Part shown: positions 47,893 to 57,565 of the stretch, one piece after another | Layout of the letters: the number at the start of each line of letters is the position of its first letter | Numbering within the stretch: position 1 is the stretch's first letter | NCBI RefSeq assembly: GCF_900078315.1 | Contig: NZ_FKBS01000025.1 | Location: 395,472 to 459,471 of the forward strand | Direction of reading: 5' to 3' | Length of the DNA: 64,000 nt | Source: Bordetella ansorpii | GTDB lineage: Bacteria > Pseudomonadota > Gammaproteobacteria > Burkholderiales > Burkholderiaceae_B | The notes under the pieces: model-generated | What the model saw: the letters and a program-made list of their open reading frames with translations, nothing else | Databases searched by the model: none | What the model was told of the DNA's origin: nothing | Program-made: the position numbers and the translations under genes

Positions 47893-50800
47893 GGCTGGCG
47901 CACCGGCTGCGGCTGGCCATCGGTCCGCTTTCCGCCGCGCGACAGGCGGTCGAACATCAGGTAGATGACCGGCGTGGTGAACAGCGTCAGCACCTGGCTG
48001 ACCAGCAGGCCGCCCACCATCACCAGGCCCAGCGGCTGGCGCAGCTCGGCACCCGTGCCCGTGGACAGCATCAAGGGCAGCGCGCCGAACAGGGCCGCCA
48101 GGGTCGTCATCAGGATCGGCCGGAAGCGCAGCAGCGCGGCCTCATGGATGGCTTCGCGCGGCGCCAGGCCGCGATTGCGTTCGGCGTCCAGGGCGAAGTC
48201 GATCATCATGATCGCGTTCTTCTTCACGATGCCGATCAGCAGGATGATGCCGATGATGCCGATCATGTCCAGGTCGCTGCCGCTGATCAGCAGCGCCAGC
48301 AACGCCCCCACGCCCGCCGACGGCAGCGTCGACAGGATGGTGATGGGATGGATGTAGCTTTCATACAGCACGCCCAGCACGATGTACATCGTGATGATGG
48401 CGGCCAGGATCAGCCACAGCGTGCTGGACAGCGAATTCTGGAACGCCAGCGCCGCGCCCTGGTAGCGGGTCTCGATGCTGGCGGGCATGCCGATTTCCTG
48501 CTCGGCCGCCGCGATGGCCTGCACGGCCGCCGACAGCGATGCGCCGTGCGCCAGGTTGAAGGACATCGTCACCATCGGAAACTGGTCGAGCCGGTTCACG
48601 GCCAGCACCGAACGCCCTTCGATCACCTTGGCCACGCTGGACAGCGGCACCTGCTGGCCGTCGGACGTGGCGACGTGCAGCCGCGTGATGGCGCCCGGCC
48701 CGTTGCCGAACTGCGGCTCGACCTCCAGCACCACGCGGTACTGGTTGGACTGCGTGAAAATGGTGGAGATCAGGCGCTGCCCATAGGCGTCGTAGAGCAC
48801 CTCGTCGATGGCCGCCGCCGTGATGCCCAGGCGCGACGCCGCGTCGCGGTCGATCTCGACCCAGGCCTGCAGGCCCTGGTCCTGCAGGTCGTGCGTGACG
48901 TCGCTGAGTTCGGGCACGCGGTTCAGGCGCTCGACCAGCTTGGGCACCCACTCGGCCAGCACGTCCAGGTCGGGATTGGACAGCGTCATCTGGTATTGCG
49001 TGCGCGCCACCCGATCGTCGATGGTCAGGTCCTGCACCGGCTGCATGAAGACCTGCATGTCGCTCTGGCCGTCCTTGAACGACTGCTGCAGGCGCTGGAT
49101 CACGTCGGGCATGCCGTCGCTGCGTTCGCCGTGCGGCTTGAGCGCGATCTGCATGCGGCCGGCGCTGAGCGTGGCGTTGCTGCCGTCCACGCCGATGAAG
49201 GACGACACCGACGCCACGGCTGGGTCCTGCATCGCCAGGCGCGCCACGGCCTCCTGCCGCTCGGCCATGGCCCTGAAGGACACCGACTGCGGCGCCTGCG
49301 TGATGGCCTGGATCATGCCGCTGTCCTGCTGCGGGAAAAACCCCTTGGGAATCACCATGTACAGCAGCACGGTCAGCGCGAAGGTGCCCAGCGCCACCAG
49401 CAGGGTCAGCGGCTGGTGGCGCAGCACCACGCCCAGCATGCGGTCGTAGCGCGCGATGATGCCGTCGATGAAGGCGCCCGTGGCGCGATGGAAGCGTCCG
49501 TGCTTCTGCTCGGACTCGGGCCGCAGCAGGCGCGCGCACATCATCGGCGTCAAGGTCAGCGACACCACCAGCGAAATCAGGATCGCCACCGCCAGCGTCA
49601 CGGCGAACTCGCGGAACAGCCGGCCCACCACCTCGGTCATGAACAGCAGCGGGATCAGCACGGCGATCAGCGAGAACGTCAGCGAGATCAGCGTGAAGCC
49701 GATCTGGCTGGCGCCCTTCAGGGCCGCCGCCATGGGCGTCTCGCCCTCTTCGATGTGGCGGGCGATGTTCTCGATCATCACGATGGCGTCGTCCACCACG
49801 AAGCCCGTGGCGATCGTCAGCGCCATCAGCGTCAGGTTGTTGATGCTGAACCCGGCCAGATACATGACGCCGAAAGTGCCCACCAGCGACAGCGGCACCA
49901 CCACGCTGGGAATCAGCGTGACGATGAAACTGCGCAGGAACACGAAAGTGACCATCACCACCAGCGCGATGGCGAGCATCATCTCGTGCTGCACGTCGGT
50001 CACGGAATCGCGGATGGTCTGGGTGCGGTCGGCCACCACCGTCACGTCCAGGGTGGCCGGCAGCGAGGCGCGCAACTGCGGCAACAACGCCTGGATGCGG
50101 TCCACCACGTCGATGACGTTGGCGCCCGGCTGGCGCTGCACGTTCAGCAGGATGGCCGGCTTGTCGCCCACCCAGGCCGCCTGGCGCACGTCCTCGGCGC
50201 CCTGCACCGCGCGGCCCACGTCGGACAGCCGCAGCGGCGCGTTGTTGCGGTAGGCGATGATCAGGTCGTTGTAGGCCGTGGGCGATTGCAGCTGGTCGTT
50301 GGCATTGATGGTGATCGAACGCTGCGGACCGTCCAGGTTGCCCTTGGGCTGGTTGACGTTGGCCCCGACCACCGCCGTGCGCAGGTCGGACAGGCTGAGG
50401 CCCGCCGCGGCCAGCGCCTGCGGGTTGACCTTCACCCGCACCGCCGGCCGCTGGCCGCCCGCCACGCCGACCAGGCCCACGCCCGGAATCTGCGACAGTT
50501 TCTGCGCCATGCGGGTATCGACCAGGTCGCGCACCTGCGGCAGCGGCATGGTGGACGAGGTGATGGCCAGCGTCAGCACCGGCGCATCGGCCGGATTGAC
50601 CTTGTTGTAGGTGGGCGGCACCGGCAGGTCGCTGGGCAGCAGGTTCGACGCGGCATTGATGGCCGCCTGCACCTGCTGCTCGGCCACGTCCAGCGACAGC
50701 GCCAGGTTGAACTGCATGGTGATCACCGACGCGCCCCCCGAACTGGTGGACGACATCTGGGAGAGACCCGGCATCTGGCCGAACTGCCGCTCCAGTGGCG

Positions 50801-50993
50801 AGGTGACCAGGGAGGTCATCACGTCGGGGCTGGCCCCGGGATATAGCGTGACGACCTGGATGGTGGGGTAATCGACCTCGGGCAGCGCCGACACCGGCAA
50901 CATGCGGTAGGCGATCAGGCCGGCGATCAGGATGGCCACCATCGACAGCGTCGTGGCGACCGGCCGCAAAATGAACAGGCGCGACGGGCTCAC
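47889..50993 (-). CDS. mdtB: RND multidrug transporter subunit, MdtB/MuxB-like
   Basis: A 1034-residue RND pump protein starting at GTG 50993 with AGGGG upstream. MdtB-type N-terminus ([40 protein letters not shown]), TM4 [20 protein letters not shown] and the C-terminal [20 protein letters not shown]. It exports bile-salt- or antibiotic-like compounds in characterised relatives. Nine bases follow the adaptor gene stop. Confidence 0.92.
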   Translation of the reverse strand: MSPSRLFILRPVATTLSMVAILIAGLIAYRMLPVSALPEVDYPTIQVVTLYPGASPDVMTSLVTSPLERQFGQMPGLSQMSSTSSGGASVITMQFNLALSLDVAEQQVQAAINAASNLLPSDLPVPPTYNKVNPADAPVLTLAITSSTMPLPQVRDLVDTRMAQKLSQIPGVGLVGVAGGQRPAVRVKVNPQALAAAGLSLSDLRTAVVGANVNQPKGNLDGPQRSITINANDQLQSPTAYNDLIIAYRNNAPLRLSDVGRAVQGAEDVRQAAWVGDKPAILLNVQRQPGANVIDVVDRIQALLPQLRASLPATLDVTVVADRTQTIRDSVTDVQHEMMLAIALVVMVTFVFLRSFIVTLIPSVVVPLSLVGTFGVMYLAGFSINNLTLMALTIATGFVVDDAIVMIENIARHIEEGETPMAAALKGASQIGFTLISLTFSLIAVLIPLLFMTEVVGRLFREFAVTLAVAILISLVVSLTLTPMMCARLLRPESEQKHGRFHRATGAFIDGIIARYDRMLGVVLRHQPLTLLVALGTFALTVLLYMVIPKGFFPQQDSGMIQAITQAPQSVSFRAMAERQEAVARLAMQDPAVASVSSFIGVDGSNATLSAGRMQIALKPHGERSDGMPDVIQRLQQSFKDGQSDMQVFMQPVQDLTIDDRVARTQYQMTLSNPDLDVLAEWVPKLVERLNRVPELSDVTHDLQDQGLQAWVEIDRDAASRLGITAAAIDEVLYDAYGQRLISTIFTQSNQYRVVLEVEPQFGNGPGAITRLHVATSDGQQVPLSSVAKVIEGRSVLAVNRLDQFPMVTMSFNLAHGASLSAAVQAIAAAEQEIGMPASIETRYQGAALAFQNSLSSTLWLILAAIITMYIVLGVLYESYIHPITILSTLPSAGVGALLALLISGSDLDMIGIIGIILLIGIVKKNAIMMIDFALDAERNRGLAPREAIHEAALLRFRPILMTTLAALFGALPLMLSTGTGAELRQPLGLVMVGGLLVSQVLTLFTTPVIYLMFDRLSRGGKRTDGQPQPVRQP

Positions 50994-51002
50994 GGTGGCC
51001 CC

Positions 51003-52277
51003 TTACCTGGCGCGGCGGTTGCGTGGACCCTGGGCCGGCGCATCGGCGCCGGTCTGGCTGCCGGGCGTGGCGGGGATGGCCGTCTGCGGTGTCACCACGT
51101 CGATCCTGGCGCCGGCGCGCAAGCGGTCGGTGCCCTCGACCACGACGTTCTCACCGGGCTGCATGCCCTTGTTGACCGCGACCCAGTCGCCATTGACCGG
51201 ACCCAGTTCGACCTGCCGCACCTCGACCGTGTTGTCGGCCTTGGCCACGAACACGAAGGAACCGGCCGAGCCCTGCTGCACGGCCGCGGTGGGAATGGCG
51301 GTGACCTGTGACCGCGTTTCGACCAGCAGCCGCGCATTGACGAACTGGTTGGGGAACAGGGACTGGTCGGTATTGTCGAAACGCGCCTTGAGCTTGACCG
51401 TGCCGGTGGTGATGTCGATCTGGTTGTCCACGGTTTCGAGCTGGCCGGTCGCCAGGCGCGTGGTATCGGCGCGGTCGTAGGCTTCGACCCGCAGCGTGCT
51501 GCCGGCGCGCAGTTGCGCCAGCACCTGCGGCAATTGGGTTTCCGGCAGGGTGAACAGCACCGAGATGGGCTGCGTCTGGGTGATGACCACCACGCCATTG
51601 GTGTCGCTGCTGGACACCAGGTTGCCCTGGTCCACCTGGCGCAGGCCCAGCCGGCCACCGATGGGCGCGGTGATGCGCGAATAATCCAGTTGCAGCTTGG
51701 CGTCGTCGACCGCCGCCTGGTTGCTCTTGATCGTGCCTTCGTACTGGCGCACCAGCGCGGCCTGCGTGTCCAGTTGCTGCCTGGCGATGGAATCCTGCTT
51801 GAACAGCGCCTGATAGCGCTGCAGGTCGCGCCTGGCATTCTCGAGCTGCGCGCGGTTCTGCTGCAAGGTGCCCTGGGCCTGGTCCAGCGCCACCTGGAAC
51901 TGGCGGGGATCCACCTGCGCCAGCAGTTCACCCGCCTTCACCGTCTGGCCTTCCTGGAAGGCCACCTTGACCAGCTCGCCGCTGACCCGGCTGCGCACGG
52001 TGACCGTGTTGTAGGCGGTGACGGTGCCCAGCGCCCGCAGGATCACCTCGATCTGCTGGCTGCGCGCGGCGGTTATCTTGACCGGCACCGGCAGATCGGC
52101 CATGAAGGCCGAGCCGCCCGCCATCGGGCCGCGCCGACCGGCCTGGCCTGAACCGCCGGTCGTCCCTGCCGGCCGCAGGAACCACCACAACAAGGCGGCG
52201 GCGGCCAGGATGACCACGACGGTCACGAGCAGGCGGCGCTTTCGGCGCGGCGCGGGGGCGGGGTGAATCTCAGGCAT
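51003..52277 (-). CDS. mdtA: RND efflux periplasmic adaptor, MdtA/MuxA-like
   Basis: A 424-residue membrane-fusion protein. N-terminal anchor helix (RRLLVTVVVILAAAALLWWF), a Gly-rich linker, then lipoyl halves (VRSRVSGELVKVAFQEGQTV and SRITAPIGGRLGLRQVDQGN) flanking a coiled-coil hairpin, and beta-barrel plus membrane-proximal domains. It ends with an Arg-rich QGPRNRRAR tail. First gene of the efflux operon; the upstream region holds a 268-bp nested palindrome. Start at ATG 52277; the open frame further upstream lies in that palindrome and is not coding-like. Confidence 0.9.
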   Translation of the reverse strand: MPEIHPAPAPRRKRRLLVTVVVILAAAALLWWFLRPAGTTGGSGQAGRRGPMAGGSAFMADLPVPVKITAARSQQIEVILRALGTVTAYNTVTVRSRVSGELVKVAFQEGQTVKAGELLAQVDPRQFQVALDQAQGTLQQNRAQLENARRDLQRYQALFKQDSIARQQLDTQAALVRQYEGTIKSNQAAVDDAKLQLDYSRITAPIGGRLGLRQVDQGNLVSSSDTNGVVVITQTQPISVLFTLPETQLPQVLAQLRAGSTLRVEAYDRADTTRLATGQLETVDNQIDITTGTVKLKARFDNTDQSLFPNQFVNARLLVETRSQVTAIPTAAVQQGSAGSFVFVAKADNTVEVRQVELGPVNGDWVAVNKGMQPGENVVVEGTDRLRAGARIDVVTPQTAIPATPGSQTGADAPAQGPRNRRAR

Positions 52278-52424
52278 GGGACATCCGGCGTGAACGACGA
52301 GTGGCGCTATTGTCCAACAGAGCGACGCCAGGCGACGACCGTCTGAAATAAAACGCAACAGGAATCGGGTCCGACCCGCGGCGGACCGTTTGGTTCGCCG
52401 CCAGGCTGAATGTCGATTCAGCCC
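52278..52424. other. Probable mdtABC promoter region
   Basis: 147 bp between the adaptor gene start and the nested palindrome. It must contain the efflux promoter, but no -35/-10 pair or recognisable operator was identified. Confidence 0.4.
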
Positions 52425-52692
52425 AGGGCCTGTTAACCCTAAAAGGAGCCTCGCATGCGAACAGAAACGTGCGGATGGCAAGGCGCGAAGCGCAGCCGTG
52501 GTGGTGCCACGGCGAGCATTCGCAACGCAGACAGGCGTACGTTTCTGTTCGCACCCTCCGGGCAGCCGGGGAATCGGGCGGCAGGCTAGGCGTGCGGGCC
52601 GCCGCGTGGTCAATCCACGCAAGGCCTGCGCAACGACGCATGCCGCCCGATTCCCCGGCTGTGCGAGGCTCCTTTTAGGGTTAACAGGCCCT
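52425..52692. repeat. 268-bp nested palindrome (three-way-junction-like element)
   Basis: Outer arms 52425-52455 and 52662-52692 are perfect 31-bp inverted repeats. Inside are two further perfect pairings: 52456-52470 with 52539-52553 (15 bp) and 52563-52583 with 52641-52661 (21 bp). Each encloses a smaller hairpin, GCCGTGG/CCACGGC (52495-52513) and GCGTGG/CCACGC (52604-52620). The element sits between the 3' end of zapD and the mdtA promoter region. No recognisable gene inside. Confidence 0.85.
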
Positions 52693-52758
52693 AAGCCGAA
52701 CACAGCACCGCGTCGCCCGGAAGGCGAAACGGCGTTCCACAGCAGGAAAAGGCGTCGT

Positions 52759-53511
52759 TCAGACCGAGCACAGGGATAGCTGGAACGGGACTTCGCGCGC
52801 GACCGGCTGCGGCTTCAGTTCGCCGTCCTGGGTCGAGAAGCGTATCCAGATCATGTACTTGTTGGCGCTGATCTCGGGAAACACGCCCTGGCCAGGGTCG
52901 ATCCAGACACGCAGCAACTGATGCGTCTTGCCGCCCAGCATCTGCTGGTAGGCGCCCTGCTCGGCCGTCATCGGCGATTTGCGGCCGGATTCGCGCAGCA
53001 GTCGCATCGCCATGGCCAGGCCATCGAACAAGGGCACCAGCGGCGCGCTCCAGGCCTGCAGATCGGCATGGCGCACCTCGGCCGGCTTGTGCTGCCAGGC
53101 ATGGTAGGACGGCATGTCGACCTGGGTGGCGCCGCCCGGCACGGCCAGCCGGCCGCGCAGGCTGACCAGCCATTCGTTCTCGCGCAACGCCTGCCCGGTC
53201 TTGCCCTGGGCCGACAGCGCACCGGCGGCACGCTCCATTTCGCGCAGCATGTCGTCCAGCGCATCCAGGGCCACGTCGGGATGCTCGCGCAGGCCGGCCA
53301 GGGCCGTGCGCTGGCGCTCCATATCTTGCAGCACCGCGCTTTTCACGTCGGTGCGTTCGCAGGTTTCGAGAATGTCGAACAGCGTTGTGACTGCGATCTG
53401 GTGCTGACGGATGTCATCGCCACGCGCAAAGAAGAACAACCTGTCGAAAAGATATTCCAGCCTGAGATAGGCCCGGATACGCTCGTTGAAAGGATATTCG
53501 TAAAGGATCAC
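52759..53511 (-). CDS. zapD: Cell division protein ZapD
   Basis: A 250-residue ZapD (formerly YacF). The N-terminus ILYEYPFNERIRAYLRLEYL is the family signature, and the C-terminal beta domain has QQMLGGKTHQLLRVWIDP and KYMIWIRFSTQDG. It cross-links FtsZ filaments at the division ring. The apparent start is GTG 53511 without a strong Shine-Dalgarno. The order zapD-coaE-pilD is conserved in betaproteobacteria; the small yacG gene usually next to zapD was not seen. Confidence 0.93.
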   Translation of the reverse strand: MILYEYPFNERIRAYLRLEYLFDRLFFFARGDDIRQHQIAVTTLFDILETCERTDVKSAVLQDMERQRTALAGLREHPDVALDALDDMLREMERAAGALSAQGKTGQALRENEWLVSLRGRLAVPGGATQVDMPSYHAWQHKPAEVRHADLQAWSAPLVPLFDGLAMAMRLLRESGRKSPMTAEQGAYQQMLGGKTHQLLRVWIDPGQGVFPEISANKYMIWIRFSTQDGELKPQPVAREVPFQLSLCSV

Positions 53512-53567
53512 TCGCTGCAGGCCCGTGGTGGCCGGCCGTGGGCCGGGAAATTGTCAGGCGGAAAAGG

Positions 53568-54209
53568 TCAGACGAGACTGCCGGGATCGCCAGGATGCCC
53601 GCCCGCTGCCGCCGCCCATTCGATCCAGCGATCGTGCATGCGACGGGTCCGCTCGTGCAGCATCTCTGGCGTGGTGTCGCCGTCGTTGACGATGATGTCG
53701 TCGGCGGCGGCCAGCCGGGTGTCCCGCGCGGCCTGTGCCGCCATGATACGCCGGATGGCGTCCGGCGTCAGCCCGCTGCGGGCCTGCACGCGGGCCACCT
53801 GCGTATCGGGATCGCAATCGACCACACATATGCGATCAACGCGCGCGCGCCAGCGTCCGGATTCGACCAGCAGCGGCACGACGTACACGACATAGGGACC
53901 ATCGGCCCGTTCGGCGGCCCGGCGCGTGTGCTGATCGATCATGGGATGCAACACCGCCTGCAGGCGCTCGCGTTCCGCGGGTTCGCGAAAGACCCGGTCG
54001 CGCATCCAGGCGCGGTCCAGCGCGCCGTGCGCATCCACCGCGCGATCGCCGAAAGCCTCGCGCAATGCGGGCATCGCCGCGCCGCCCGGGCCGGTCAGTT
54101 CGTGCGCGATCACGTCGGTGTCGATCAGCGTGGCGCCCCATCCCCCCAGCAGGTCCGCCACGCGCGACTTGCCCGAGCCGATGCCGCCGGTCAATCCGAT
54201 GCTGTACAT
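53568..54209 (-). CDS. coaE: Dephospho-CoA kinase
   Basis: A 213-residue kinase with the P-loop GLTGGIGSGKS (residues 5-15), DTDVIAHEL and the lid-region VYVVPLLVESG. It performs the last step of CoA synthesis, phosphorylating the 3'-OH of dephospho-CoA. Start ATG 54209 preceded by GGGAGGG; the in-frame ATG at 54224 is less well placed. It follows pilD by 19 bp. Confidence 0.94.
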   Translation of the reverse strand: MYSIGLTGGIGSGKSRVADLLGGWGATLIDTDVIAHELTGPGGAAMPALREAFGDRAVDAHGALDRAWMRDRVFREPAERERLQAVLHPMIDQHTRRAAERADGPYVVYVVPLLVESGRWRARVDRICVVDCDPDTQVARVQARSGLTPDAIRRIMAAQAARDTRLAAADDIIVNDGDTTPEMLHERTRRMHDRWIEWAAAAGGHPGDPGSLV

Positions 54210-54228
54210 GCGTGGCCCTCCCATACGA

Positions 54229-55104
54229 TCAGCCGAACCCCGCCAGCCAGGGCGGTTGCCCCGCGGCCAGCAGCATCAGGATACCGCCCGCCGCCAGATA
54301 CGGACCGAAGGGCAGGGGCTGGCCCTGCTCGACCCGGCCCGCCACCCGCAACCCCACCCCTACGATGACGCCGGCCAGCGAAGCGCCCAGCAGCAGCCAG
54401 GGCAACGCGGCCACACCCAGCCAGGCCCCCAGGGCGGCCATCAATTTGAAATCGCCATAGCCCATGCCCTCGCGCCCGGTGACCCGCTTGAAGACGTGGA
54501 ACACCGACCACAGGAACAGATAGCCGGCCACGGCGCCGACCACGGCCAGCGACAGCGGCGCCAATCCGTCTCCCAGGTTGACCAACAGGCCTGCCCAGGC
54601 CAGGGGCAGCGTGATGGCGTCGGGCAACAGGCCGGTTTCGGTATCGATCCAGGCCAGCACCAGCAGCGCGCCGACCAGCCCCATGGCGCACAGCGCCATG
54701 CAGGTGGGACCGAAGCGCCACGCGCAGGCCGCGAACAGCGCTGCCAGGGCGAGCTCGAACGCCGGATAGCGTCGGCCAATCGGAGCGTGGCAATCGGCGC
54801 AACGCCCTCGCAGCGCCAGCCACCCCACCAGCGGCGTGGCGTGCCACCCCCGCACCGGCGACTCGCAGGACGGACAATGCCAGCCGGGCCGCAGCAGGCC
54901 ATAGGGTTGCCCGGCGTCGGACTCGGCAGACTCGGCCGGCGACTCGGCGGCTTCCCGTTCTTCGCGCAGCGCCGCCTGCCATTCGCGTTCCATGATGCGC
55001 GGCAGACGGTGGGCGACGGCGCTCAGCGGGCCGCTGACCGCCAAGCCCAGCAACGCGGCCAGCAGCACCGCCAGGCCAGGATCGAGGGAATACATATGCC
55101 ACAT
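54229..55104 (-). CDS. pilD: Prepilin peptidase / N-methyltransferase
   Basis: A 291-residue membrane protease (A24 family). The cytoplasmic zinc loop has paired cysteines CPSC and CADC about 25 residues apart. The catalytic aspartates are seen in AWIDTETGLLPD and GMGYGDFK, and seven or eight membrane helices are predicted. It removes the leader of type IV pilin and type II secretion pseudopilins and methylates the new N-terminus. The N-terminal G-x-x-x-x-x-x-HRLP motif reads SGPLSAVAHRLPRIMEREW. Start could be ATG 55104 or 55095. Confidence 0.93.
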   Translation of the reverse strand: MWHMYSLDPGLAVLLAALLGLAVSGPLSAVAHRLPRIMEREWQAALREEREAAESPAESAESDAGQPYGLLRPGWHCPSCESPVRGWHATPLVGWLALRGRCADCHAPIGRRYPAFELALAALFAACAWRFGPTCMALCAMGLVGALLVLAWIDTETGLLPDAITLPLAWAGLLVNLGDGLAPLSLAVVGAVAGYLFLWSVFHVFKRVTGREGMGYGDFKLMAALGAWLGVAALPWLLLGASLAGVIVGVGLRVAGRVEQGQPLPFGPYLAAGGILMLLAAGQPPWLAGFG

Positions 55105-55308
55105 GGAGTCAGGCCGCTCGGAAATTGAAACCGGCGGCGCCCGCCGGACGCCGCATTATTCCGGCTGCGCGGCGATTCATCAAACGCCGCCCGCCGGCAT
55201 CGCCGGGTATACCCGCATGCAGGGATAAATGCGTAGAATCGGGGGCATCAGGCATACGAGTCTGTATCTGTACGCCGCCCTTCTTCGTCTCCATCCGGAC
55301 ACCTCATC

Positions 55309-56133
55309 ATGTCTCCCGCCCCCGCTCGCGTCACGCGTTCCCGCCTTCTGGCCGCCGCCGGACTGACCGCCTCGTTGCTGGCGGCCGGCTGCTCGCAGTT
55401 CGGCAGCCCGGGCTATTACAACCCGCCGGCCGAAAGCACCGTCACCGATGCGCAGTACCACGGCCAGGGCGCGGGCTACCGCACCGTGGTGCATGCCCCG
55501 TCGCAGTTGCAGATCGACCTGAAGTCGGACGCGCCGCGCCGCACCACCCAGGCGTCGGGCAGTTCGCAGGCCCCGCAGACGGGCACGCCGGCTCCCACTG
55601 CCAACGACACGGCGGCCACGAATCCGGCCCTGGCCGATTCGCCGGTGCCGCCGGTTCCGCCCGGCGGCGCCAACGCCCGCATGGTCAACCGCACCGCCGC
55701 GGCAGCCCCCATGCAGGACGCCGGCGGCCCGGTCAATCCCGAAGCGCAGGCCTTCATGCCCCAGGCGCAGACCTACATGGGCACGTTCCCGTGTTTCTCG
55801 CGTTCGATGCAGTGCCAGGCCGAAGCCCAGCGTGTCACCCTGACCCTGGCCCCCAATGGCCGCTGGCGCGCCCGCTCGCAGGCGCTGGAAGGACAGGGCA
55901 AGCCCGTGGCCGAGCAAGGCTGCTGGAACGTGGCCGGCGAACGCCCCGCTCGTCTGCTGCTGCTGGATGCCTCGGGCAACACCCGCGCCGAACTGCTGGC
56001 CTCGGCCAACAACGTGCTGCGCGTGCGCTCGGTGCTGGGCAACACCCCGACGCTGGACTACAGCCTGACGCGCCAACCCGACCTGGATCCGATCGACGAA
56101 CTGGTCAAGCAGCCGACCCCGGCCTGCCAATAA
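55309..56133 (+). CDS. NlpE-like lipoprotein with low-complexity linker
   Basis: 274 residues. A signal peptide with the lipobox LAAGC (Cys at about residue 28) indicates a lipidated outer-membrane protein. A Pro/Ala/Thr-rich region (about 75-150) leads to a C-terminal domain of about 110 residues. GTFPCFSRSMQCQAEAQRVT, LTLAPNGRWRA and CWNVAGERPARLLLLD recall the N-terminal NlpE domain, including a CxxC-like cysteine pair (here wider spaced) and a later Cys. Its 3' end overlaps the convergent LuxR-like gene by 29 bp. Function not assigned. Confidence 0.65.
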   Translation: MSPAPARVTRSRLLAAAGLTASLLAAGCSQFGSPGYYNPPAESTVTDAQYHGQGAGYRTVVHAPSQLQIDLKSDAPRRTTQASGSSQAPQTGTPAPTANDTAATNPALADSPVPPVPPGGANARMVNRTAAAAPMQDAGGPVNPEAQAFMPQAQTYMGTFPCFSRSMQCQAEAQRVTLTLAPNGRWRARSQALEGQGKPVAEQGCWNVAGERPARLLLLDASGNTRAELLASANNVLRVRSVLGNTPTLDYSLTRQPDLDPIDELVKQPTPACQ

Positions 56134-56404
56134 CGGGTACCGCTGCCCGGGCCGGCGCCCCCGAGCCCGCCGGGCAACGATGCGGACACAGCGCACACGC
56201 CAGTTCCAGCGTGGTGCGCACCCCCATCTTGCGAAAGATGCGCGCGCGATGTGCTTCCGCCGTGCGCGTGGAGATGCCGAAATCGATGGCGATGACCTTG
56301 TTGGACTGCCCCTGGGCGATATAGCCCACCAGTTCGCGTTCGCGTGGAGTCAGCGTCGGCTGACCCGGCCGCAGCGGGCTAGGCGGACGACTGCCGCAAT
56401 GCAT
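56105..56404 (-). CDS. Short orphan LuxR/FixJ-type HTH protein
   Basis: 99 residues consisting almost only of a LuxR/FixJ C-terminal HTH (about residues 17-75: LTPRERELVGYIAQGQSNKV, ISTRTAEAHRARIFRKMG). There is no receiver domain, although full-length FixJ-type regulators have about 200 residues. The last 25 residues (Pro/Ala/Gly-rich) are coded opposite the lipoprotein gene tail and look like run-on. It may be a remnant of a truncated response regulator or a stand-alone HTH protein. The upstream part where a receiver would lie holds no receiver-like sequence. Confidence 0.6.
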   Translation of the reverse strand: MHCGSRPPSPLRPGQPTLTPRERELVGYIAQGQSNKVIAIDFGISTRTAEAHRARIFRKMGVRTTLELACALCPHRCPAGSGAPARAAVPVIGRPGSAA

Positions 56405-56513
56405 GGTTGCCTCCGTTGCAATTCAGGATTGCAAGCAGTGTGGCACGCCCGCCGCGCGGGTTGAAGCTACCAATTCTGGTAGGGGTCCCCCGCCAGCCGG
56501 GCGAATGGAGCAC

Positions 56514-56677
56514 GTGCGACGCACTCCGGTGTTCGCCCTTGAGACGGCTCGGCGGGCGAATCAACGAACCTTCGTGCGACGCACTCCGGTGTTCGCCCTT
56601 GAGGCGGCTCGGCGGGCGAATCAACGAGCCTTCGTGCGACGCACTCCGGTGTTCGCCCTTGAGGCGGCTCGGCGGGC
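56514..56677. repeat. 60-bp tandem repeat array ending at the panC stop codon
   Basis: Three units with an exact 60-bp period begin at 56514, 56574 and 56634; the third is truncated at about 56677, directly against the panC stop codon. Each unit contains the palindrome GTGCGACGCAC and an inverted repeat TTCGCCC...GGGCGAA. The units differ at only a few positions (GAGACGG/GAGGCGG, GAACC/GAGCC). Because 60 is divisible by three, all frames carry a 20-residue peptide repeat, which is a by-product. Confidence 0.85.

Positions 56678-57565
<888 letters not shown>

Noticed and set aside
44770..47964. A 1064-residue open frame on the + strand opposite mdtC
   Set aside because: Antisense shadow of a clear RND pump gene, with extreme His/Gln/Arg composition; the same holds for the long + frame opposite mdtB (48144-50846).
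56514..56677. CRISPR-like short array
   Set aside because: The 60-bp units are adjacent with no variable spacers, and no cas genes are present; they are simple tandem repeats.
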